Origin: Anaerolineae bacterium
GTDB lineage: Bacteria > Chloroflexota > Anaerolineae > B4-G1
Length of the DNA: 20,491 nt
Assembly: GCA_027079895.1 (NCBI GenBank)
Contig: JALWUZ010000287.1
Coordinates: forward strand, 1 to 20,491
Reading direction: 5' to 3'
In this document: positions 1-7,146 of the stretch, one piece after another
Numbering within the stretch: the stretch's first letter is position 1
How the letters are laid out: each line of letters opens with the position of its first letter
Position numbers and translations under genes: made by a program
Notes under the pieces: generated by a model
What the model saw: only the letters and a program-made list of their open reading frames with translations
Databases searched by the model: none
Told to the model about the DNA's origin: nothing

Positions 1-46
1 CCCGTTCTTTATCGGTCAAATCGACAACATAGATCTTGTTTGCCAT
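1..46 (-). CDS. Partial transposase, IS630-like (N-terminus only)
   Basis: A minus-strand ORF starts at the ATG complementary to 44-46 and runs off the left edge. It encodes MANKIYVVDLTDKER, which resembles my recollection of the conserved N-terminus of IS630-family transposases. A strong Shine-Dalgarno (AGGAGGGG, complement of 51-58) sits 4 nt before the ATG, so the start is well supported. Only 15 codons are visible, so neither the DDE catalytic residues nor the far inverted repeat can be checked. The gene points away from the AAA-ATPase gene, so any element boundary on this side should lie between 47 and about 170. I could not define an inverted repeat there. The family call rests on memory of the N-terminal motif and is moderate. 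Confidence 0.5.
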   Translation of the reverse strand, partial: MANKIYVVDLTDKER

Positions 47-168
47 TGTTCCCCTCCTGATTCACGTACCGCTCCTGATATTACCCCAGAAAGGGAACTT
101 GGCAAAATCAGTTTGACAAGGTACTAGTCACGGCGAGTGTCGTAAGGCGTGTACTACTCAGTAATTTG

Positions 169-177
169 TGGTAAAAT
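169..177 (+). promoter_or_regulatory. Candidate extended -10 promoter for the AAA-ATPase/two-component run
   Basis: The motif TGGTAAAAT (TGn followed by TAAAAT) is an extended -10 element in an AT-rich patch between the IS edge and the AAA-ATPase gene. No -35 box is found at a normal distance. A TTGACA at 113-118 is too far upstream. Weak support. Confidence 0.3.
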
Positions 178-200
178 TAGTCTCGATGGACAAGGCTCAT

Positions 201-292
201 TTACCAGAAGCCAAGTACGGCGTGTTCTGCGGCTACACACCTACGCCGTCGTCGCTCTGGGCTTCGACCGTCTGGTGTGGGAGGAGGTGTGA
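201..292 (+). pseudogene. 3' remnant of a second AAA-ATPase/nuclease paralogue, frameshifted
   Basis: Bases 207-222 and 230-288 match the last codons of the intact downstream gene (1974-1989 and 1998-2056). The second block has 55 of 59 identical bases by eye. The alignment offset changes by one between blocks, so this copy has lost one base. After the shift the frame reads HTYAVVALGFDRLVWEEV and stops at TGA 290-292, which is the C-terminus of the intact protein. This is therefore the decayed tail of a tandem paralogue whose body is missing, perhaps removed by the IS630-like insertion or a deletion. In the frame of the intact gene the remnant reads open, which creates a spurious N-terminal extension starting at 168. 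Confidence 0.75.
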
Positions 293-293
293 G

Positions 294-2063
294 ATGCTCA
301 AGTTTCCGTATGGCATCAGCGATTTCTATCAAGTCGTCACGGAAGGGTATTGGTACGTAGACCGGACGGAGTACATCCGCGCGGTGGAAGAGGTGGGCAA
401 GGTGTTACTGTTTCTCCGTCCGCGGCGGTTTGGGAAGTCGTTGTGGCTCTCGACGCTGGAGAACTACTACGACGTGGCCAAGGCGGACGAGTTCGAGCGA
501 CTGTTCGGCCACCTCGCCATCGGACAGGACCCCACACCGTTGCACAACAAGTACCTGATCATGCGCTGGAACTTCTCGGCGGTCAACCCACAGGGTGATG
601 CCGAGGCCATTACCGCTGCCTTGTACGACCATCTCGATGCACGCATGCAGGCTTTCACCAGCGACTATAGGGAGATATTGGGGGACGTGCGTACTTACCC
701 GAACAACCCAATCGCTTCTCTCGATGCGGTGCTGACGGCCGTGCGTCGCTCGCCGTACCGTCTCTACCTACTGATAGACGAGTACGACAACTTCGCCAAC
801 GAAGTGATGACCGCCAGCACGGAGCGGTACGAGGCCCTCGTGCGCGGCGAAGGGGTGCTGAAGACGGTGCTCAAAGCGGTCAAGGACGGCGCCGGCGGCC
901 TGGGCATTGACCGCATCTTCATCACCGGAGTGTCTCCAGTGGTGATGAGCGACGTCACCTCCGGCTTCAACATCGCCAAGAACATCTACCTCCGGCGGGC
1001 CTTCAGCAGTCTGTGCGGCTTCACCGAGGACGAAGTGGCCGCTACCTTGCGGGAAGTGGTCGAAACCTGCGGCTACCCAACCGACGAGGCCGAAAAAGCC
1101 CTTCAAATGATGCACACCTTCTACAACGGCTACCGCTTCCACCAGCATGCCGAGCGGGTCTACAACCCTACCCTGGTGCTCTACTTCCTCGACCGCTTCC
1201 AGACCGAGTGCAAGTACCCGCGTGATATGCTGGACGCCAACCTGGCGATGGACCGGAACAAGTTGCGCTACGCCGCCGGCCTCCCTCACGGCGGACAACT
1301 CATCCTCGACGCCCTGAGCGAGAGCGAGCCGGTGCTGGTGGACCGCCTGTCAGACCGCTTCGGCGTGCAGGATATGCTGTTGGTCGGGGAGGAGACCGCG
1401 CTGATTGCCTCGCTGCTCTACTACCTGGGGGTGCTGACGCTGGAGGGGGAGGCGGTCACGGGGGAGTTGGTGCTGCGGATACCGAACCTGGTGATACGGG
1501 GGTTGTACGCGGAGCAGATTCGCGACCTGTTGCTGCCGGAGCGCGGGATTCACGAGGTGGGGCGCAAGGCGGCGCGGACGCTGTACGTCGCGGGGGACAT
1601 CGAGCCGCTGTGCGAGTTCGTGGAGGAGCGCATCTTCCCGGTCTTCAGCAATCGGGACTACCGCTGGGCGAACGAGTTGACGGTCAAGACCGCCTTCCTG
1701 AGCCTCCTGTTCAACGACATCCTGTACATCATGGACTCCGAGCCGGAGGTCGGGCGCGGGTACGCCGACCTGGTGATGATCATCCGGCCCGACATGCGCC
1801 GCTTCGAGATACTGGACATCCTGATCGAGTTCAAGTACATGTCGCTGGACGAGGTGGGGCTGACCGGAGAGGAGGTGCGCGAGACGAACCGCGATGAGTT
1901 GCGCTCTCTCCCGCTGGTGGAGGAGAAACTGGCCCAGGCACAGGCGCAGTTGGGGAAGTACCGCCCGCTGCTAGAGGCCAAGTACGGCGACGCGCTACGG
2001 CTGCACACCTACGCCGTCGTCGCCCTGGGCTTCGACCGGTTGGTGTGGGAGGAGGTAGCCTGA
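294..2063 (+). CDS. AAA-ATPase-like / PD-(D/E)XK nuclease-like protein
   Basis: This 589-residue protein has the architecture of the AAA-ATPase-like (PF09820) plus C-terminal PD-(D/E)XK nuclease-like (PF08011/DUF1703) family. Visible motifs are a Walker A variant RPRRFGKS (42-49), Walker B YLLIDEYDN (158-166), a sensor-like stretch IFITGVSP (208-215), and nuclease motifs GRGYADLVM (487-495, Asp492) and ILIEFKY (509-515, Glu512 and Lys514). The ATG at 294 is chosen because GGAGGAGGTG lies just before it and the protein then starts MLKFPYGISDFY, typical of the family. The open frame back to 168 is the remnant of a paralogue. The stop overlaps the response regulator ATG (TGATG). The family's function is not established. 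It often occurs in many copies and is suspected to be mobile or defensive. Confidence 0.85.
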   Translation: MLKFPYGISDFYQVVTEGYWYVDRTEYIRAVEEVGKVLLFLRPRRFGKSLWLSTLENYYDVAKADEFERLFGHLAIGQDPTPLHNKYLIMRWNFSAVNPQGDAEAITAALYDHLDARMQAFTSDYREILGDVRTYPNNPIASLDAVLTAVRRSPYRLYLLIDEYDNFANEVMTASTERYEALVRGEGVLKTVLKAVKDGAGGLGIDRIFITGVSPVVMSDVTSGFNIAKNIYLRRAFSSLCGFTEDEVAATLREVVETCGYPTDEAEKALQMMHTFYNGYRFHQHAERVYNPTLVLYFLDRFQTECKYPRDMLDANLAMDRNKLRYAAGLPHGGQLILDALSESEPVLVDRLSDRFGVQDMLLVGEETALIASLLYYLGVLTLEGEAVTGELVLRIPNLVIRGLYAEQIRDLLLPERGIHEVGRKAARTLYVAGDIEPLCEFVEERIFPVFSNRDYRWANELTVKTAFLSLLFNDILYIMDSEPEVGRGYADLVMIIRPDMRRFEILDILIEFKYMSLDEVGLTGEEVRETNRDELRSLPLVEEKLAQAQAQLGKYRPLLEAKYGDALRLHTYAVVALGFDRLVWEEVA

Positions 2064-2767
2064 TGAAGGTGCTGGTCGTGGACGACGAGAAACGCATCGT
2101 CAACGGCGTGCGTCGTTACTTCGAGCAGGCCGGCTTCGACGTGCTGGCCGCTTACGACGGCCCTCAAGCCCTCTCTCTGGCCCGGCGTGAGCGGCCCGAC
2201 CTGGTGGTGCTGGACATCATGCTCCCCGGCATGGACGGCTTCGATGTCTGCCGGGAACTGCGACGCGAGTCGGACGTGCCCATCATCATGCTCACCGCCC
2301 GCGTGGACGAGGTGGACAAACTGGTCGGACTGGAACTGGGAGCCGACGACTACGTTACTAAACCCTTCAGCCCCCGCGAGTTGGTGGCCCGCGCCAAAGC
2401 GGTGCTCCGTCGGGTGCGGACTACGGGCCGTCCCGCCGCCGAGACCTACCGCTTCGGCGACGTGCTCTTCGACGTGTCGGCGCAGCGGTGCATCGTCGGC
2501 CATGGGGACGACCGCCGGGTGGTGCCGTTGACGCCGACGGAGGCCGCCATCCTGCACGCCCTCGTGCGCCACTCCGGGCAAGTGCTCAGTCGGCTGCAAC
2601 TGATGGAACTGGCCCACCTGGGAGCCTACGAGGGAGTCGAGCGCACCATTGACGTCCACATCCACAATCTGCGCCGCAAGATCGAGCCAGACCCCAAGCA
2701 CCCGCGCTACATCCACACCGTCTTCGGCACCGGATACCGCTTCAGCGACGAGAATGAGCCCCAATGA
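2063..2767 (+). CDS. OmpR/PhoB-family response regulator
   Basis: A 234-residue two-component response regulator. The receiver domain (about 1-115) shows the acidic pair Asp7/Asp8, the phosphoacceptor Asp51 in VVLDIMLPG, and the conserved TKPFSP lysine. The C-terminal winged helix (about 130-228) carries PLTPTEAAIL and the recognition-helix signature ERTIDVHIHNLRRKIEPD, ending in the GTGYRF wing. The ATG at 2063 shares one base with the preceding TGA, and the GGAGGAGGT that serves it lies inside the last codons of the AAA-ATPase gene, so translation is probably coupled. It is followed by an ATGA overlap with its partner kinase. The regulated genes cannot be read from the sequence. Confidence 0.95.
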   Translation: MKVLVVDDEKRIVNGVRRYFEQAGFDVLAAYDGPQALSLARRERPDLVVLDIMLPGMDGFDVCRELRRESDVPIIMLTARVDEVDKLVGLELGADDYVTKPFSPRELVARAKAVLRRVRTTGRPAAETYRFGDVLFDVSAQRCIVGHGDDRRVVPLTPTEAAILHALVRHSGQVLSRLQLMELAHLGAYEGVERTIDVHIHNLRRKIEPDPKHPRYIHTVFGTGYRFSDENEPQ

Positions 2768-4161
2768 CCCTCCGCTCGCTCCGCGCCCGCCTGACCATCA
2801 GTTTCCTCCTCGCCATCCTGACGACGGCGGGCCTCATCCTCCTCCTGGCGAACGTCATCACCGTCAACCGGTTTACCCACCTGGCCTCCTTCACCGGCCA
2901 GCGATACGCCTGGCGGCTGGCCCCAATCCTGGCCGAGTACTACGTCACCCACAACGGCTGGCGCGGAGTAGACTCCCTGATAGCACACGCCCGGCAAGCC
3001 GCGCAGCCCGGCGACACGCCCCGCCCGCGCCAACAGCCCCCCGCGCCGGAAGCGCGGACTCCCGGCGACCGGGTGATTCTGCTGGACGCCGACGGGCGCA
3101 TCATCGCCGACAGCGACCCCGGCGGCGAACCACTGCACCTTTCCGCATTGGATTTGAGCAAAGGGGCTCCGGTGATAGTCGGCGGGCGGCGAGTGGGGAC
3201 GCTGCTCGTCATCTCCGGCCTGGGGAAGTTGACCCCGCTCCAAGAGGCTTATCTGCGGCAGATCAACACCTGGATGGTGATTGCCGGGATACTCGCCGCC
3301 CTGGCGGTTCTGCTCGTCAGCGAATTCCAGGCCCGGCGCATCGTCGAACCGGTGCAGGCGTTGGCGCAAGCCGCCCACCGCATCGCCGCCGGAGACCTCT
3401 CGCAGCGCATCCCCGTGACCGACGACGACGAATTGGGAGAGATGGCCGCCGCCTTCAACACGATGGCGGAGAAGTTGGAGCGGCAGCAAGAACTCCGCCA
3501 CCGGGTGATGGCGGACATCGCCCACGAACTGCGCACGCCGTTGAGCGTCCTGCAAATCGAACTGGAGAGCATCGAGGACGGCCTGACCGAGCCCACGCCG
3601 GAGGTCATCCAGGGGTTGCAGACCAGCGTCGCCCACTTGCGGCGACTGGTGGAAGACCTGCGGGTGCTCTCGCTGGCCGAGGCGGGGGAGTTGCCGTTGG
3701 AGCGCGAGGAGGTTGACCTGGTCGCGCTGGTGCGGGAGGTGGCCCAGAGCGTCCAGAGTGGAGCGCGGTCGCAGGGCGTCGCCCTGAACACCGTCCTGCC
3801 GGACGCCCCGCTGACGGTGAACGGCGACCGGCAACGACTGGCCCAGGTACTGCTCAACCTGCTCTCGAACGCGCTGCGGCACACTCCGGCCGGGGGACAG
3901 ATCACCGTGAACGTGACGCGGGCGGGTGATGAGGGGCAGGTGTCGGTGCGGGACACCGGGGAGGGGATTCCGGCCGCGGCCCTTCCTCACATCTTCGAGC
4001 GGTTCTACCGGGCCGACCGGGCCCGCAGCCGGGACACCGGCGGCAGCGGCCTGGGACTCTCCATCGCCCGCAGTCTGATCAAGGCGCACGGCGGGCGCAT
4101 TTGGGCCGTCAGCGAGGAGGGGAAAGGGAGCGAATTCACCTTCGCGCTGCCCCTCTCCTGA
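2764..4161 (+). CDS. HAMP-containing sensor histidine kinase
   Basis: A 465-residue membrane sensor kinase, partner of the upstream response regulator through an ATGA overlap. TM1 is at about 11-33. An extracytoplasmic sensor of about 130 residues with a Pro-rich stretch (about 83-100) follows, then TM2 at about 168-186 and a HAMP domain at about 188-242. The dimerisation/phosphoacceptor motif is DIAHELRTPL (His254). The ATPase domain has the N box LLNLLSNALRHTP (Asn365/Asn369), G1 DTGEGIP (397-403), F box FERFYR (411-416) and G2 GGSGLGLS (426-433). All catalytic motifs look intact. The architecture is BaeS-like, but no signal can be assigned. The gene ends 9 bp from the convergent signal peptidase gene, with no visible terminator between them. 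Confidence 0.95.
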   Translation: MTLRSLRARLTISFLLAILTTAGLILLLANVITVNRFTHLASFTGQRYAWRLAPILAEYYVTHNGWRGVDSLIAHARQAAQPGDTPRPRQQPPAPEARTPGDRVILLDADGRIIADSDPGGEPLHLSALDLSKGAPVIVGGRRVGTLLVISGLGKLTPLQEAYLRQINTWMVIAGILAALAVLLVSEFQARRIVEPVQALAQAAHRIAAGDLSQRIPVTDDDELGEMAAAFNTMAEKLERQQELRHRVMADIAHELRTPLSVLQIELESIEDGLTEPTPEVIQGLQTSVAHLRRLVEDLRVLSLAEAGELPLEREEVDLVALVREVAQSVQSGARSQGVALNTVLPDAPLTVNGDRQRLAQVLLNLLSNALRHTPAGGQITVNVTRAGDEGQVSVRDTGEGIPAAALPHIFERFYRADRARSRDTGGSGLGLSIARSLIKAHGGRIWAVSEEGKGSEFTFALPLS

Positions 4162-4170
4162 CCGCCCTCA

Positions 4171-4812
4171 CTACTCCTGTTCCACGTGCTCCGGGAAGAC
4201 GTGGTGCGCCACCGCCCCCCACTCCTCCGGCGGCCAGTAACAGAGCCACGCCTTGCCGACGATATTCTCCCTCGGCAGCGGGCCCCAACTGCGGGAGTCG
4301 CTGGAATTGCGCCGGTTGTCCCCCAGGACGAAATACTCGTCATCCCCCAGCGTCCACGAACCGGAGGATGAGCCGGGGTAGGGGATGTAATCCTCCTCCA
4401 ATCGGACGCCGTCCACAAACACGACCCCGTTCTGCATCTCCACGGTCTCGCCCGGCAGCCCAATCAGCCGTTTGATGTAATCCTCGTCGGGATGATTCGG
4501 CGGGCGGAACACGATCACGTCCCCGCGCTCCGGGGGGTGAATCCAGTAGATGAGTTTGCTGACCACCAGATACTGCCCGTCGTGCAAGGCCGGCTCCATG
4601 CTAGACCCTTGCACCTGGAACCGTCCGGTGGTGGTGTTGATGGTCAGAAAGATGATGAGCGTCAGGAGGATAGTCTCCAGGATTTCCCGCAGCAGCGACC
4701 CCCCGCCGAAAGTCTCGGAGAGTGAGACCCGCTCCCCCGGCGCGGGGTAATAGTCCACATCGAGCGGCGGAGTGTGTTCGACTTGCGTTTCGTCGGTGGG
4801 TTGCTCGGCCAT
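4171..4812 (-). CDS. lepB: Type I signal peptidase
   Basis: A 213-residue membrane serine protease that removes signal peptides from exported proteins. After a cytoplasmic N-terminal tail (about 1-42) comes one membrane segment (about 45-60). The catalytic domain follows, with the nucleophile motif GSSMEP (Ser71), the general-base region DYIKRLIGLPGE (Lys114) and the conserved GDNRRNSSDSR box (164-174). These positions fit the Ser/Lys dyad of S26 peptidases. The ATG at 4812 is preferred over the GTG 6 nt upstream because GGGAG lies 5 nt before it. A TTGCCA-N17-TATAAT promoter is visible upstream. The protein is compact, as is usual outside the enterics. Confidence 0.93.
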   Translation of the reverse strand: MAEQPTDETQVEHTPPLDVDYYPAPGERVSLSETFGGGSLLREILETILLTLIIFLTINTTTGRFQVQGSSMEPALHDGQYLVVSKLIYWIHPPERGDVIVFRPPNHPDEDYIKRLIGLPGETVEMQNGVVFVDGVRLEEDYIPYPGSSSGSWTLGDDEYFVLGDNRRNSSDSRSWGPLPRENIVGKAWLCYWPPEEWGAVAHHVFPEHVEQE

Positions 4813-4839
4813 ATCCACTCCCGTTTCCTGAATGGCCGA

Positions 4840-4868
4840 ATTATATTACACATAGAGCACGCTGGCAA
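4840..4868 (-). promoter_or_regulatory. Sigma-70-type promoter of the signal peptidase gene
   Basis: Read on the minus strand, TTGCCA (4868 to 4863) and TATAAT (4845 to 4840) are separated by 17 nt and lie 28 nt upstream of the ATG at 4812. It is divergent from the acyl-CoA synthetase promoter. Confidence 0.65.
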
Positions 4869-4877
4869 ACAAGCCCC

Positions 4878-4930
4878 CACCTGCCACTTGCCCACTTGCA
4901 TACTTGCATACTTGCCACTTGCACACCTGC
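4878..4930. repeat. Degenerate ACTTGC-type short tandem repeat
   Basis: About seven imperfect 7-8 nt units built on (C/T)ACTTGC or CACCTGC (for example CACTTGC, CCACTTGC, ATACTTGC twice, CACTTGC, ACACCTGC) run head to tail in the 140-bp divergent region. They lie exactly between the two promoters. Units are too short for CRISPR. It could be a slippage tract or a multi-site operator. Confidence 0.6.
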
Positions 4931-4934
4931 ACGG

Positions 4935-4963
4935 TTGACATCTCCCCCCTCTTGTGCTATGCT
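4935..4963 (+). promoter_or_regulatory. Sigma-70-type promoter of the acyl-CoA synthetase gene
   Basis: A perfect TTGACA (4935-4940) is followed after 17 nt by TATGCT (4958-4963). The GTG start at 5002 lies 38 nt downstream of the -10 box. Confidence 0.65.
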
Positions 4964-5001
4964 CCCCCTCCGTAACGGAAAAAGCAAGCGCGGAGGGTCC
5001 T

Positions 5002-7104
5002 GTGGACAAGATCTTCTACCCGGAAAGCGTCGCCGTCATCGGCGTCTCGGAGCGGCCCGGCAACCTGGCCGCCTTCATCATCAAGAACCTGCTCCAGTTC
5101 GGCTATCAGGGAGACATCTACGCCGTCGGCCTGCGGGAGGGAACCGTCCACGGCATCCCCATCCTCGCCTCGGTGGACGCGCTGCCCGACGGCGTTGACC
5201 TGGCCGTCATCCTCACCCCGGCCCGCACCGTCCCCGGCCTGCTGGACGAGTGCGGACGGAAAGGCATCCGCTGGGCGATCATCGAGTCCGGCGGCTTCTC
5301 CGAGTTCTCCGCCGCCGGGCGCGAGTTGGAGGAGCAACTGCTGGAGATCGCCCGCCGCTGGGAAATGCGCTTCGTCGGCCCGAACTGCATCAGCGTCATC
5401 AACGCGGAAAACGGCCTCTGCCTCCCCTTCGCCGACCTCGACCCCCGCTCCCTCAAGCGCGGGTCGGTCTCCGTCGTCGCCCAGAGCGGCGGCGTCTCCG
5501 TCACCTACGCCATGCTCCTCAGCGAGGCCGGCGTCGGCGTCAACAAAGTGGTCAGCATGGGGAACAAGGCCGACCTGGACGAGGTGGACTACCTGCACTA
5601 CCTCCTGGACGACCCCGGCACGGAGGTCATCATCCTGTACCTGGAAAGCATCACGGAGGGGCGGCGGCTGATGGAACTGCTCGCCGCTTCCCCCAAGCCG
5701 GTCATCGTCCACAAGGCCAACCGGGGGGAGGCCAGCACTGCGATCGCCATCTCCCACACGGCGGCGATGGCGAACGACGACCGCATCGTGGACGCGGCCT
5801 TGCGGCAGGTGGGAGCCGCCCGCGCCCTCCGCTTCTCCGAGGGGGTCGCCCTGGCGCAGGGCTTCACACTGCCGCCGGTGCGCGGTGCGGACATCGTCGT
5901 CATCTCCCGCTCCGGGGGACACGCCGTCATCGCCGCCGACGCCCTCGCCGACAACGGCTTCCGCCTGGCCCCTGTCCCCGACGAACTCCGCCGGACAGTG
6001 GAGCGCATGTTCCCCCCCGACGTCATCTCGCTGACCAACCCGCTCGACCTGGGTGTCCTGTTCGACTTCGACCTCTACGGCCTGATCATCGAGGAGGCCT
6101 TCCGCGCCATCGCCCCCGACGCCCTGCTGCTGATTCACACCTACAGCGCACACTCCGAGGGGAAGATGGCCCGCCGCCTGGCACGCCGTCTCCAAGACTT
6201 GAGCCGTGAGTTGGACAAACCGCTCGCCTTCTGCGCCTACACCCAGCACGAGGAGGTGGAGCGGCTTCGGCGTGAGGTCACGCTGCCGGTCTTCGACGAG
6301 GTCGAGACGGCGGTTCGAGCGTTGGCCGCCTCCCGTGACCGGCACACCCGCCGCCGGGAACTGCCCCCTCTGCCCCCCAAGCCGAAACGCCGCCCGCCGG
6401 AAGTGGCCGGGCTCCTGATTCGGGACGCCGTCCTGACGGCGGACGCCACGCTGGGGCTCTGCGAGGCTTACGAAATCCCCACCGGCCAGTGGGGGGTAGT
6501 GACCGACGAGGAGAGCGCGGCCCTGGCCGCCGGAATGTTCGGCTACCCGGTCGCCCTCAAAATCCTCTCACCGGACGTGCCCCACAAGTCGGACATCGGC
6601 GGGGTGGTGCTGAACCTGCGCGGAGCCCAAGCCGTCCGCCAGGAGTACGCCGCGCTGCTCGAACGGTTCGAGCAGGCTGTCCCCGACGGGCGGCTGAACG
6701 GCGTCCTGGTGCAGAAAATGCTCCCCGGCGGAGTGGAGGTCATCCTGGGCGGCAAGCGCGACCCCAGTTTCGGGCCGGTGGTGATGTTCGGGCTGGGGGG
6801 CGTCTACGTCGAACTGTTCCAGGACGTCTCCTTCCGCCTGGCCCCGCTGACCCGCGCCGACGCCGAGGAGATGATCGCCGAGGTGCATGGCAGCCGCCTG
6901 TTGCGCGGACTGCGCGGGCGTCCCCCGGCGGACGTGGAGGCGGTCATCGAGGCCCTGGTGAACCTCTCCCGGCTCCTGGTCGAGTGCCCGGAGGTGGTGG
7001 AGATTGACATCAACCCCCTGCTGGTCTTCGAGCAAGGAGTGGCCGCCGTGGACGGGCGGGCGGTGGTGCACCGCCGGCGCAGAAAGAACCGTACCGGCCA
7101 GTAG
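5002..7104 (+). CDS. Acyl-CoA synthetase, NDP-forming (ADP-forming acetyl-CoA synthetase-like)
   Basis: A 700-residue fusion of both parts of an NDP-forming acyl-CoA synthetase, which interconverts acyl-CoA + ADP + Pi with acid + CoA + ATP through a phosphohistidine. An N-terminal CoA-binding Rossmann domain begins KIFYPESVAVIGVSERPG (about 3-20). Succinyl-CoA-ligase-like domains (about 150-290) contain the probable phosphorylated His252 in ISHTAAMA. A Pro/Arg-rich linker (about 452-466) leads to a C-terminal ATP-grasp domain (about 470-690) with the motif LKILSPDVPHKSDIGGVVL. No GNAT domain is present, so it is not a Pat-type acetyltransferase fusion. GTG 5002 is chosen for its SD GGAGGG at 4992-4997. 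Substrate is unknown. Its position upstream of acetyl-CoA-consuming mevalonate genes is suggestive only. Confidence 0.88.
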   Translation: MDKIFYPESVAVIGVSERPGNLAAFIIKNLLQFGYQGDIYAVGLREGTVHGIPILASVDALPDGVDLAVILTPARTVPGLLDECGRKGIRWAIIESGGFSEFSAAGRELEEQLLEIARRWEMRFVGPNCISVINAENGLCLPFADLDPRSLKRGSVSVVAQSGGVSVTYAMLLSEAGVGVNKVVSMGNKADLDEVDYLHYLLDDPGTEVIILYLESITEGRRLMELLAASPKPVIVHKANRGEASTAIAISHTAAMANDDRIVDAALRQVGAARALRFSEGVALAQGFTLPPVRGADIVVISRSGGHAVIAADALADNGFRLAPVPDELRRTVERMFPPDVISLTNPLDLGVLFDFDLYGLIIEEAFRAIAPDALLLIHTYSAHSEGKMARRLARRLQDLSRELDKPLAFCAYTQHEEVERLRREVTLPVFDEVETAVRALAASRDRHTRRRELPPLPPKPKRRPPEVAGLLIRDAVLTADATLGLCEAYEIPTGQWGVVTDEESAALAAGMFGYPVALKILSPDVPHKSDIGGVVLNLRGAQAVRQEYAALLERFEQAVPDGRLNGVLVQKMLPGGVEVILGGKRDPSFGPVVMFGLGGVYVELFQDVSFRLAPLTRADAEEMIAEVHGSRLLRGLRGRPPADVEAVIEALVNLSRLLVECPEVVEIDINPLLVFEQGVAAVDGRAVVHRRRRKNRTGQ

Positions 7105-7146
7105 AGCGCGACGCCTGGCCGTCTGAGCGGATTCGGGAATCGGACT

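Noticed and set aside
113..118. TTGACA as a -35 box for the AAA-ATPase gene
   Set aside because: No acceptable -10 hexamer lies 16-18 nt downstream. It may belong to the IS end instead.
168..293. N-terminal extension of the AAA-ATPase protein from ATG 168
   Set aside because: This stretch is the remnant of a paralogue's 3' end read partly out of frame. The family's N-terminus and a strong SD mark ATG 294 as the start.
4878..4930. CRISPR-like array
   Set aside because: Units are only 7-8 nt with no spacers, and no cas genes are nearby.
4957..6345. Long minus-strand open frame opposite the acyl-CoA synthetase
   Set aside because: It is low-complexity, Val/Gly/Asp-rich translation typical of the antisense of GC-rich genes, with no recognisable domain or ribosome site. 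Similar antisense frames opposite 2764-4161, 8817-10097 and 12981-14624 were dropped for the same reason.
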